A DNA stretch of 64,000 bases from Rodentolepis nana (Eukaryota > Platyhelminthes > Cestoda > Cyclophyllidea > Hymenolepididae): assembly GCA_900617975.1 (NCBI GenBank), contig UZAE01012017.1, forward strand, positions 19,518-83,517, written 5' to 3'. This document shows, piece by piece, positions 14,101-26,819 of this stretch; the stretch's first letter is position 1, and each line of letters starts with the position of its first letter. A program made the translations under genes and the position numbers. The notes below the pieces were generated by a model. That model was given only the letters and a program-made list of their open reading frames with translations. It did not search any database and had not been told where the DNA came from.

Positions 14101-17100
14101 TATTAGAACAATGACCGCATTTTAAAAAAAAATTTTAATAAGTCGCACTTATAATGGATAGGATTTCAAATCCTACTCAAATGGCTGAAATCAGAATATT
14201 TAAACACTAAACACGAAAAACTCATCATAAACCTAATTATTGAAACTAAAGACCCAACGCGTTCAAATGAAGTAAGACCATTTTGATTACCTGCCCCTAC
14301 ACTATGATTCCACTCGACTCTGTCATTACCTCTAACCGGACAAATTTACCATCCATGGACTTCTAATTATTTGCCGAGAATAAGAAGTGTGCTTTTGGTA
14401 GTTGAGAAGGCATTTAACACGTTTAAATTACCATCTCGCAATTTATAAATCAGGTGCAAAGGGTGCGCATTAATAACTATATTAGGGACAGAATATACTC
14501 ATTATAAAAAGTTAGGAGAGAAAAACAGCTCCACTTACTTGAATTATAGGCCAGAAATCATCTGGAACTAGATGTTGTGACTTTCCTTTCGTTAATAGAT
14601 AGACGAACTGAGAGGCAGGATCGTTACAATTCTCTAAAACTCTACAAAAGGAACACAATGTCGTTAGAGAAATCATTAAAATAGAGTTAATTAACCAGCG
14701 CCCCCACCCCCCCCNCCCCCCCCCCCCCCCCCCCCCCCTCGAATTCAACATCACAGGACTCAAGATTTATTTATTCACTGTCAGGTTTCTTATATTCAAA
14801 TAGGCCTTGTCCATCCTAATACAGCCTATAGTGAGATGACTTTACTGCTGTGGAGAACATTGGATGCGTTAGATATATAATACAGGACTATAAAGCCAGT
14901 AAAATTCAACTTCAAAGAATGTAACTGGACTTATTTCCTTTACGTCAAATAATCCCACTTTATAGCAATGTCTCCCCCCCCCCCCCCNCCCCCCCCCAAC
15001 TGGATAAGAATTAAAATTTTGATCACTGACTTTGGAGACAAGTACGTTAACCAAGGCCACTATGATTATTTTCTTACTTAGCTTTCAAAGGATCTACGAT
15101 CACCAATGGATACGACTTTTAGAGTAAATCCTTAAATGAATAGCTTTTTGCATTTAAGCATCGGTGCCATTTTTTAATCTGATTACTGAAAAGAAATACG
15201 AAATGGGAATCATAAGTTTCAATATTTGACGTAATAATGACAAAAAACACTAGTGGAATCTGATATCAAATTTGGGAAATCGTGAACCTTTCCTCAGATC
15301 GAGTTATCTTTTGTGGTGTTAGGTTTTCGAAGACAGAAACGCTATCTCAGATCGCTCAGGCAGAAAATTGCTCTTAAATGTCTTTCACCTTCCTTTGCTT
15401 TATTACCATGTATGATTGACTAATATTTCCATAGAAAAGTTATTAAACTAAATAAAAAGCCCACTTTAACTTTAATTGCCAATAAGTTTGCAAAGCTTAG
15501 TTTTGTATTGTGTACAAATCATGAGTCTAACCAAAGGTATTCATCAATCCATGAAATTTTCATAACAACACTCAAATAATATTAAATTTCAGAACAATTT
15601 CCAAATGAAGGCTAAATATTGAAAAAAAAACACTTCAAGAAAAAACTTCGTACAATTTAAAAAGACACTATCTCAAATTCCAGAAGTAAGGGCCTCCTCG
15701 ACTAGCATACTTTATAAATAGAAGAAGTTAACCAAGAGTAAATAGGAACATACCGACGCCAGAAAGCGAGAATTGAAGAGACAGGGACTGATTTGCTGTC
15801 GGCATCGCCACCAGCGGCTTGGAAAAGTGCGCGTTTCCAGTAAAGAGGACAACCGCATGCCTGCAAATGCGAGAAAGAGGTAGAGGGTGACCGTTAAAGG
15901 AGACAGCAAATGAATCATCGGACGACATGTATAGAAAGTTCGTTACTACTTTCGTCCTGCCACGCAACACCAATTAAATATTAAAGCCCAATAGAATAAT
16001 TACAGTTCACTTTGGCAGAATTCTAACGCTCCATCCTTCATGCATTCGATTATCAATTAAAGGATTTCTACACCAACACCTGAACAAGTACGAAAACTAC
16101 TAAAGCACTAATCACTACAATTATGGGCTAACAAGGCTGCCAATCATTTACCACGTAATCAATTCCAAGTCCTGTCCTTTGTGCCCCAGGTCTTTCCCTG
16201 ACCCCTCTCCTTCTAGGGAACTTAAGAGCAGTGTCTTTCAGATGTCAATACAGATTTTGATTTACTATTATTGCTTGTGGAATTTGAGGGTAGAGAGAGA
16301 AAGAGAGTGGATGGTCAAATTTGCAGTCTGTCAATTTAGTAGAACAGGCAATGTATGTGGTATCTGTTTACGACACACAAACAAAACAAATCTATGAGCC
16401 ACTCAAGCACAAAGAGCGTGGAGAATCAATTTCAACGAATACACAATACCATACCTTAGTGACTAGATCGAACTGACTAAAGGACACAGCGGTATCAACC
16501 GTGGGCTTTTCAGCCGAAACGGGTTCAGTCTCAGAGCTCTTAGTATCGTTAGACTCCTCTTCTCCAGATTTCTTTGGAGGTGAAGACGGTTGAGCTGCCA
16601 GAAATTCAAGTATTTGAGCTTGTATTTTCTCCATTTTAGCGGTGAGTTCATTAGCTGAAAGAGTTGAGCGTCCCATGGGGATGTAGAATTGAGGCACCTG
16701 TTTACTACTGGGCTGTATGGGTTTGAGAGCTACTGTAGATTTGGTGCCGGCATCTGGAGTTTTGTCACCAACTTTATTATCAGATGGAGACATCGTCACC
16801 TTTACTGGCTCCAAAGGTTTCTTATTCTCCAAATCCTCTTTCTCTCCTTCTACCCTGACAGTGGTATCGGGAGGGGAAACCTTGGGGACATTTTCCTTAC
16901 TCTCTTCCTGTAAGTCCCGAGGTTGGTTAGGAGATGTGGGGGAGGGAGTTGAAGGAGAAAGTGAAGCCTCATCTTTTGGAGTCTTGGGGCGTTCTTTCTC
17001 CATAACTTCTGGGCTTGTAGGAGTGAGAATTGAGGAGGAGGAGGAGATGGTAGTTGACGGTGCAGACGTAGGACTGACATTTGTACGTTCTGTAGAAATT

Positions 17101-20100
17101 GCGGTTGGTGTCTAGGAGGAAAGATAACAAATTACGATTATATCTCACTTGCTAAGATTAATCAACTAGGTAAAGAAATAAAATTAGGTGTATTCCAGGC
17201 GGCAGCTATAATATAGGTACACCAATAAATGAGTTGCAGCTACCTTGGCAGATAGCGCCCACCGATAAACATCCATTCTCTCACAGTCCATCATATGACA
17301 AGGCTGGGGGGTAATACAACATAACGAGTAAAATCCCATATGAACTCCTTTTCTCCATCAATTGAATGCACTCAAATTAGGGTAGACCTAAATAATTCAC
17401 ATCTAGACCAGAGTTCTTAAGTTAAGTGTATGTGAACGAATTAGTGTGAGACTACAAGTGTTTGCAATTTCATTAACGCGAACAATCTCTCATCGCATCT
17501 GCGGACTAACCACTAACTGAGGGATTGGAATACCAATGGCTAAAGAGAAAGAATCTTTCCTAAATGGGAACTCAAGAATTTATACATAAATGAGTTTCGA
17601 ACCCTACCCCATCTCCTCTTGTGTGAAAGCCAAATTCTTCTCTTCCCAAATACAATGCGTATTTCTAGGAACAGATACTCCCATCCATTAACTAACAAGG
17701 AATGGGTAAAAGGTCTTTCTTTTCTAAAATAAAATTTCCTGAACTAAGGAGTAATAATCTGTCTATCTATTAGGATATCGCGGGGTTTAGACAGAATAAA
17801 CTCATATAACCATAGCGCTGCCCAGTTCGAAGTAAATAATATAATTTTGATAAGATAAGGCAGTTGTTTTGTGCATAAAAAGAGATCAATCTACACCCGT
17901 ATTCCCCTCTGGGGAGGTATAATGCAGCATCTGTAGCAAGGTTTAAAATTCAATAAAGATTGCCACTAATAGACTTCAAACTTTGGCAATTGGTTTTGGA
18001 ATTGTTTATACCTACTGCATTAGATTCAAGTCAAAAGAGGTCAATGGGTGATGGTGTATCTAGGGTTTCACGTCAATGTGCCAACTATTTGAGTGATCAT
18101 GAATTTGATTGGTAGTATATTCGTGTAGAGAAATATGTGATAAAAGCAGCTCTAAGAACCGAAAACAGAAATCTACCACAATTTAACGGTCAATAAGAAG
18201 GTATAGAAATAGAAATGAGAAAATTGTGAAAAATGGTTCTCATTACCCGCAAATTTAAATTCCAGATATTAAAAAGTGGAAGGAAGTGAAAATCTCCAAG
18301 GCCATAGAATATGAATAATTAGGAAATAATGTTTTTTTTCTTTCGAAAATTAATTGAAGGAAAAAATGATTGCCTAGAGAACGTACAATAAAGCTAAATG
18401 GTATCGCGGTATATGAGGTCATAAGCATACATGAATGACAAAAGTTGACTTTATTCATACGATAATGGCTTTTGGTTAACATGAAGTTGCAAAGAGTTAA
18501 AACAACCAGATGGAAGATTTGGATCAGCCAACTAATCCTAAAACTCACTTGTTTCTCATCTTTAGGTAAAACTTCCTCAGTGGGTTTGGAAATAGAAATA
18601 TCCTCTTTTTGTACTTCTGTCCTATCTACCGATGGAGATTCAGGTTGAAGAGTTTTCGGTCGATCAATTTCTGTTTCAGCTGTTTTCCCCTGCGTGGGTT
18701 TCCTAGGTTCAGATGTATTTTTTTCAACTAATTCTGGAGTCTTTGGACTAGCAATAAGCTCTCTTTCGTCCTTCGGTGTCGAATTTTGTGATTTAACTGA
18801 AGGCGTTGAAACACTATCATCGGGAAGAGGAGATTGAACGGATATTGGAACAGTAGGTGAGAAAGAAGCCTTGCTATGAACAGTAGTGGGTAGAGGTAGG
18901 TCAGGTGGTACCCAGGGTTCAATAATAGGTGGCGGAATCAATGCGTCTGCATTCTTTGTTCCTTCTGGAAATTTCTGTGACGGTCGGGATACCATTCCAT
19001 TTCCTGAGGCAGCATAATGTCCTGTACCCCAGGCTTCTGCATATACATCTTGAGCAGGAAGGCATTTGCCCATATGTACTCCAGCTGGGCAGAATCTAGA
19101 AGTGGTCCCTTCCATATTAGACTGAGTAACAATTGCTGCAATAGCAGCACTGGGAGTTAAGGCAGCTCGAGGACATCGTTGACAGGCATGAACTGTTGTC
19201 TGCCAGGATAAATCTACCGAACAGGCGTGGAAAACAGGTGCCCTCGAAGCCATAACAAAACTCTGTACTCCATGACAAACGGACATTTTGTGATTGCGAG
19301 GACCTAGGGAAGAATGGCTACTACCAAGATATACACTATTGTTGGAGTTGGTTTTCAAAGCTGAAACGGAGTTAAATTGGTTGATTTTGGACTTCAAGGG
19401 GGAGAGATAATCCGAAGTGGGGGTTAGAGAAGAAGTAACACCACTGCTTGAAGAGGAATTAGATATAGTCCCAGTGGTAACATTACCTCCACCCCAACGT
19501 GTGCCGTATGGCGTAGCTCCGTCAATGAATACACGGGGATAGGATGCCAGGTTTAAATTTAAAGACAACGACACTTATTTGTCGGTCAAATTGGAGAAGT
19601 AGGAGGTGGAAGAGATGTAAAAAAATCCTTTAGAGAAGTGTACGTGCTACTGTTTTGAAGACTGCCCAGTAGGCACGCACATTACATACACCCTTTTTTG
19701 CTCTTGGCTGTAGGATGCAATGTGGGTAGAATTCAATTAGACGAAGAAGAGAACTATAATCCTGCGTCCAATTTTTCTAATGCGTACGCAAAATGATAAT
19801 CTCTCTATCCTCACTCTTTGATGGGTTCCTTCTCTCTCTACTGCAAACGTGCTAAATGTGTGCAAGAGATTGCGCATTTACGCGCAAAAGCAGCACGCAG
19901 CAGAGGCGACAGTGTAATTGCTGCTTGTGTAAGTACGCGCTGCGTATGTACGTCCCCACTCAGTGATACGATTGGTGGAGAGCTTGAGTGCGTACATGGT
20001 AGCTCGCACGGTAGCCTCGAGGTCGACAGCCAAGTGTAAGCGACGGAACTGCTGCACCGGCGATATATCGATCGTTTCGTGCACATATGTACGCACGCAT

Positions 20101-23100
20101 CCAAATGGGTGGATGTGGTTGGCTCGATGTAGAAAGCGTGATTGGTACTGGTTTAAGGTGAATAGCGCGGAGGTGGCAACTTGGTGCTAGAGAGACGAGG
20201 TGAAGATCCTGAGAGATGAGTAAGCTCTCAGAAAAAGCACCTTTGGTGACTTTTGGACATATGCCAATCTACCTCCGTGTGTGAGTATCACCGTGTGTAT
20301 GCGTTTGCACTTCAATGTTGTATACGGAAAATCTGCTGTAACTTGCTCCTAGTTGCCATTCCTAGGACTCTTCTGCTCTCAAGTTGAATTGAAGTGATTC
20401 TCAAAAATCGAAATATTGTCAGTAAATATGTCTGAGTAAAGCATAGTACTCAAAAAGGAAGTATATGATACTATAAACACGTTTTATTTAAACAAGAGCC
20501 AAAAAATACAGTGTTTTGTAGAAAATAAAACGTCTCAATGAGAGGCGTGTTAGTTCAAACGGCTACTGAATGCTAAATAAAAATCGATCCTCAAAAAATT
20601 ACACTTCTATATTGAAGTTGCGCTAAGGGGATTGGATTTAAAGCCAAATGCTTAAGATGAAATAGAATCATACAAATATAAATTTTAATAGGTAGATTAT
20701 AATCAATTTTTTAGGATGTTGTATTTCCTCGAAAAAAATCTACAGATCTTAGCTTATTCTACCGGATTTCAATCAAATTCTGGAGATAATATATTATTTC
20801 GAAAAGTTTCATTTTGAGAAAGCTTTAATTCCAAACTTCTCACTGGGAAACATTAATCACTAACTGTCTACTGAAATATAAGTGGTAGAAAACATTTTTA
20901 TCAAATTTTTAGTATAGGGAATTTTAAAGTAATTTTCAAGTGGTAGGCGTTTTGATAGTTATCATTAGCCCTTCAGCTGATTTCGGGCTTTACAGAGAGA
21001 AGGAGGAATATCAAAGTGACAAAAGTCGAAACGGGGGGGGGGCAGAATAATGATTCACAGATGTAGAAGAGACAGACAAATAGGTGAGTTGAGTACTGTG
21101 GAAGGAGTCGAATATGACATACAGTCGGGTCATGGTAGTTTGAAGTCAGAAATCAACTGCCGGTTAATAGACTCTTTTGTCGTATGAGTACACGTTGCCC
21201 AGGGTGCACCACGTGGCGGTAAGTCTATCGCACACCCAGAATTTTAAAATAAATGTCTACTATAACTCTTCGCCTCCATAACCCTTTATTTAGGATTGCT
21301 TATAATGTGGCTGCATTCAGAATAAAGCTATGCAATTCAAAATGGGCACAACATGGCTCAAGTAAAGCTCGATTAAATGAGTGTATTGTTGGTAATATGG
21401 TCAGTTAACGTCATTAAATTTAAAATTCAAATTTATTCATGACTCCTATCATAGTTTCGATACTGTTGAAAACATTCACTCAGATCGTGTTTGTGCACAA
21501 AAAATTCGACACCATTGTTTGATATAACTACCTTTTAAGAAATAATAAAACAGAGCCAAGTTTATATGGACGTTTTCCGAAAAAATTCACGCATTTTTTG
21601 AGTGACTCACAAATCTCATTATGAGCCCACCGGCAAATTTCTAACTGCAATTTTAAAGGTCTAAAGGTCTTTGAATCTAGAGATCACAATGTCATCAATG
21701 CTAACCAAAAGGATCACGTGTATGCTGGAAAATTCTGGAAAGCGTGCGTGCATAGGCTTCTGAGCCAGAGTTCGATATTCGTGTAACTGAGCATCCAGAC
21801 TGATAAACCAGACAATAAGCATTTGACAGGTGTTTAGTTGGTGAAAAAATATTACAATTATGAGTTAGGGCATTTTGATTAGCCGAATCTACCATTTTCT
21901 GTTCCTACTCCCTCTCAAAATTGAGCCACCCTAAATTTCCTTTCTGCTCTAATGTTTTTTCCCAATGCTCTTAATATGTTTTTGGTTGTGAAAATAATGA
22001 AACAACAGAATTCAGTCATTATAGCAACCAATTTCAACTTGCACAAGGGTGCTTTTGTTTACTTTTTCTAAACTTTCACAAGTAGTCTAGAGAATAAAAG
22101 GAAATATTTTGCATTTAAGTGAATGCCAAACAAATTTGGTTTTATAAGCGACGGCTTACAGAAAGATAGTTTTTGTTCACTGCTGTGTATTGACTGTGTC
22201 CATGAAAAAAAGCACTAAAATAGTCACAATAATTCTCCGAAATTCCAGTAAGGAATAATAAGAATTGGTTATCTTCGCTGAGAATGCCTAGGCAATATTT
22301 AAAACGAAACAAATAATATTAAAATTTTCAAGATATATCAATCCATTAGCGCGCCATGAACTTCGGAAACCAACTACCGATTGAAAATATGGTGGTGTTA
22401 ATAAGCAGATCGAAGACCAACATAAACTTGCATTCAACACTCAAAACTCCATTTTTATGATGAATTTCTGAGTGCTTTAATACGTTTCAATCAAAAGTCA
22501 AAATATGTCTTGATTTACCAATACCGTTTCATGTTTACATTTTACTTTCCTTTAAAAGATAGATATATTTACTCCTGTGTGGTAGACCAGCCAAGTGAAT
22601 TGAAAGGCCATATCAATAGGTTGTTTATACGTATAACATAACATTGGAATTATCAAATATTTACACACTGAGCTATTAAACTAATTCAACAGTACAAAAT
22701 TTCAACTATTAATCACAAATATTGACATCAAATGTGCCTAAAGAGACGCAGTTAATGAAGAACCATTTGTAGTATTCCATGGATGAGAAATGACAGCAAA
22801 GTAACTGAAGAAAATATTACTTGAATTTCCTTTGACTGAGGTCCGCTATGGCTGGAATGCCTACACTTATTTCATTTACCTGTCCACTGTCCTAGAAAGG
22901 CATTAAATAATCGAAACAACACGTTTAACCACTCAATTAAAGTAACCGGTCTGAACAAAGTAGGCATGAACTGACCCAGATACCCATAAATGTTACAAAA
23001 AGAAGTTGCCATTTCAGTTCCCCCTGGAATTCAAATAACATTTCGTTTGTAATACAAACTCCATTTCGACTTCTTGTTTCAGTTCTAAAAAAGGTGCTTT

Positions 23101-26100
23101 CGTTACTATGTCTATTCACATGCCTTGACTTGATCAAACCCGATAAAGGATTCCTCCATTGCCGGGAATTTATTATGCGTTATAAAAATATATGGGGGAA
23201 AAATAAAAGCTGTAGTTACCTCAACACCAGTGTCTTATGACTTTAAAATCGTTTTGCACTCTCATCCACTAAAAGGAGAAATGAATGGAAGTGTCTAGAC
23301 CAACTCTTCGCAATTAGACACACAGGCTACAAAGTAATGAACATCATAGACAGCCGCTTGGTGCCATCCAATGAGGCGATCATAAAATATGCATGTAGTA
23401 AATAATGTACATTTGGTAATGGAAATATCAATGAAACATGGCTATTTGATACTATGACATTAATTCAAACATTTTAAAAGTCCCGCTCCCACCTTTTATA
23501 CATTTTTTTAAATATTCTTTTTAATTATCACTTTTTCACATCATTGGGCGTAATAAGAATAATGGATCACTAATGTGGCAGACCTTGAAAATGTCAAGGA
23601 AATGCAAATTAAATCATTTTAATACTTGCATCAAGAATCAATCACATAAATTTAGCTTAAAGAGACAGAATTCATCGAATCTCATTAAAATATCTTCAAT
23701 GTCCTGCTTTATATGCTACACCACGCAATAAGACCTTGAAAATTGCAATGAATTTTATAAAAATAAGTGGACGAATAGCATTTGAGGCATTTAATGACAA
23801 TGCATTTTACATGAGAATGGTCAGTAAATGGGTTTATGCACGCTAGCAACTACATTCATACGGGTAAAATAGCTCCCTCCCTTATAAGTGAAGAGTAAAA
23901 CAGGAAAAAAGGTGAATACTTGTATGTGACAAAGGACGTAGAAAGCACGATATTTGATCTTTATAAACTAATTGGAGGCTTAATTATCAGTTGACAATAC
24001 AATATGGAAATAAAATGTTCATAAAAGTGTAATGAAGAAATTATCCATGCTCCAACATTCAAGACTTTTTCACCGAATGTTAGATTTCTTATTGCCATTG
24101 TGACTTATGAGGAATATAAAATTAGGCGTAATTAGGTGGTCAAAAAGTGCTTTTATGAATAGGAAGAAATGTTAAAATCCTACTTTCACGGTCTTGGGAA
24201 GAAAAGTGATGGATTGAAGTGACTCAACAGAGCATCCAAACTAATAAACCAGTCAATAAGCACTTGGCAAGAATTCAGTTGGTGTAACAATATTAAAATA
24301 ATGATTTTGAAACATGTAGCAATGGTCTATACTTTCAATACTGTTAATCGATTTCAATAGATTTCATGTACTGAAAGAAAGGATTTTTTCCTTGCAAAGT
24401 TATAATTTATAATTATGGCAAATAATGCCACAATTTGACTTAAAATGCTAGAATTATATGGAATATCCTCCATTTGTTTCCCATAAATTAACATTTGGGT
24501 AATCAACCTTGACAAGAAACAAATTAGTCTAAGTGTTCCCACAGATATAGCCCTGCCAGGCAGCATTGCAGGAAATGAAAGTAGCGCGTAATGCAAAATT
24601 CTAAATTTCGTCCAAGAAATGTATTTCAAAAGTGAAATATAAACAAATGCAATAATTCAATCAATCGATAGGATTCTAAAGAAAAGACAGTTTATTTTCC
24701 TCAGGGTTTTAGACTGAGATATAAAAGGTAATTTTAGCATTTAATTGATAAACAAAGTAAATATTAGTTTGTTTTTCTACATTTTTTATGTGGCAGCTTA
24801 ACGAATTCTTTTAAATCACCATAATTCCGCAGGTCAACATTCGCCTAACTTATCTACCATTTGAAAACCCGGGAGGCTAAAAATATATTTATATATTTTT
24901 AAAGAATTCCAATTTGATTAAAAATTAACTCAATTAAGGATTTTGTCCAATTCTTTGTGGGAAGCATAAGGCGAGCATACTGAATCAAAGAATCTCAAGA
25001 CCACTCGAGGAGTCTGGAACGTGTGGTCGTGAGTACGAAGATCTCTGAACCCACAAACAATCAATAGTCACTGCATGGTTGGCATAGCAAAAGTTACATT
25101 TAAATGACCCAACTCTATGTTAGTGTCACACACACAACCAGATAAACGCTATTCACATCAGACTGTCTGTTACCTCAATATTGTTACAATTAAAAAGTAG
25201 GGAGAAGTAGTAGTGGCGAGTTGTGGATAAATATCTTTACTTGAATTCAGTCCAGTAGAGCTTGACTTTTTCAAGCCCTGTGTTATTAAATTAAATACAG
25301 TGGTAATAAAAGGTATATAATGTGTGTGCTATAAGGAAACGGGCTTCAAATAGGGAGAGGCTAGTGTGGAGACGAGTGTAAGCTCCCATTTACCAACAAC
25401 GAAGATGGGCAAATAAAATCAAAGCAGCGCGATTGTAAATATTAAGGATCAGTTCGAGAAAGGCTCATAAATAAAGAACAAGAATTAGGAGTTTAAGTAT
25501 AACACACGACAAAAAGGGAAAATAAATACTCAAGATCTTAGCTATTATCTTTTTTACGTAACTGTTGTATGTAACTTAGCTCCACTTACAATGATGTTAC
25601 TTAAGGAGTTATCTATAAACAAGCGAATTATGAACTTATTGCTATATTTAACTCTCAATATGGCACCTATTTACACAGAAACATCGACTTTAGCGCACAT
25701 TCACATAAATATGAATGCCGAGAGGATTAATGGAATATATTTCGGTCAAATTTATTTTTCTCTATCTTCATTCAAATGAAAAGTATTTAGAGGAGAATTC
25801 GTTGCTTTTAAGCTCATCTCCCACAACAGCATCGACCGCTCTCATTCACAATAATGCGGATTTTCTGCATTAATGAACATCACAAAAAACCTTCCCAAAT
25901 AAATTTTCAAATTTGAAGGTTATGAAACAAGTGCAATTATACGTTGAATAAACAAGGTTCTTGACTTGCTAAACGCAAAACTCAGATGAGTTAGGGCATT
26001 CCCACTCCTTCTCAAAATTGAACCACCCTACACTTCCTTCCTGCTCGAATGTTTTTTTCCCAATGCTCTCAAACAGTTTTCGATTGTGGTAATATTGAAA

Positions 26101-26783
26101 CGACAGAATTCAGTCACTATAGGAAAACATTCGATTTGTTTAAAACGTATTACGCAGTATAAAACGGTACAAATATAGGGAGTAAACGAATTTGGGATAA
26201 AAACGAAGTTTCAGTTGTTCAAGTAATCAACTTAAGCGAATTAATGGGTACTCAGCTGAGAAATTGATGACAACAGATTTAGTTACATGTTCCCCAAATC
26301 AATTGACTGCGAACTGCTATATCTCATTGTCTCAAAGAGCCCATAGCTCAATAAAAGACAAACCACCAAGTAGGTCTTTATTGCAAAGTTCCAAGTCAAA
26401 CATAATTTTACTACTAATTCATTTGAAAAATTCAAAAGATTCAATTAGTCAACAATAGAATACATGGGAAACCTGAATTATTAAATTAATAATTTTTACT
26501 ATGATGAAAACATTCATTTTTATCCGTCCTTAGCAATTATCTCTCTGAAATGCAATTATTTCTAAAAAATATATCAGAAAATCTAACTAAACTTCAGAAA
26601 TGTGCCAATCAAGATCTTTCTTTAAATAATGGGTTATAGTCTAAAAACAAATCGTATTTTGAATATAAAAGCAAATATTTTTTAAGCGAAAAAAGAAAAT
26701 TCATTCTAAACCATTCCTAATTTCTAATATCATACGTTCAGACCCATGTTCCTGTCACTCACAAAGTTGCCAATCTTGAGAGT

Positions 26784-26819
<36 letters not shown>

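Larger units (their letters stand above)
14642..15753 (-). other. PPP2R3 intron 4, with two poly(C) tracts nearby
   Basis: A 1.1 kb intron. It carries C tracts at 14701-14738 (N at 14715) and 14974-14997 (N at 14988). No exon is seen between. Confidence 0.6.

Noticed and set aside
15712..15973. Two overlapping minus-strand frames with apparent starts
   Set aside because: Neither frame carries family sequence. The third frame, bounded by splice sites at 15860 and 15754, carries the invariant ACGCPLYWK motif and was used instead.
16717..17115. 132-codon plus-strand frame (MGLRATVDLVPASG...)
   Set aside because: It is antisense to PPP2R3 exon 3, whose frame has correct splice sites and the conserved FYIPMGR motif. 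The antisense frame is a shadow of Ser/Pro-rich codons.
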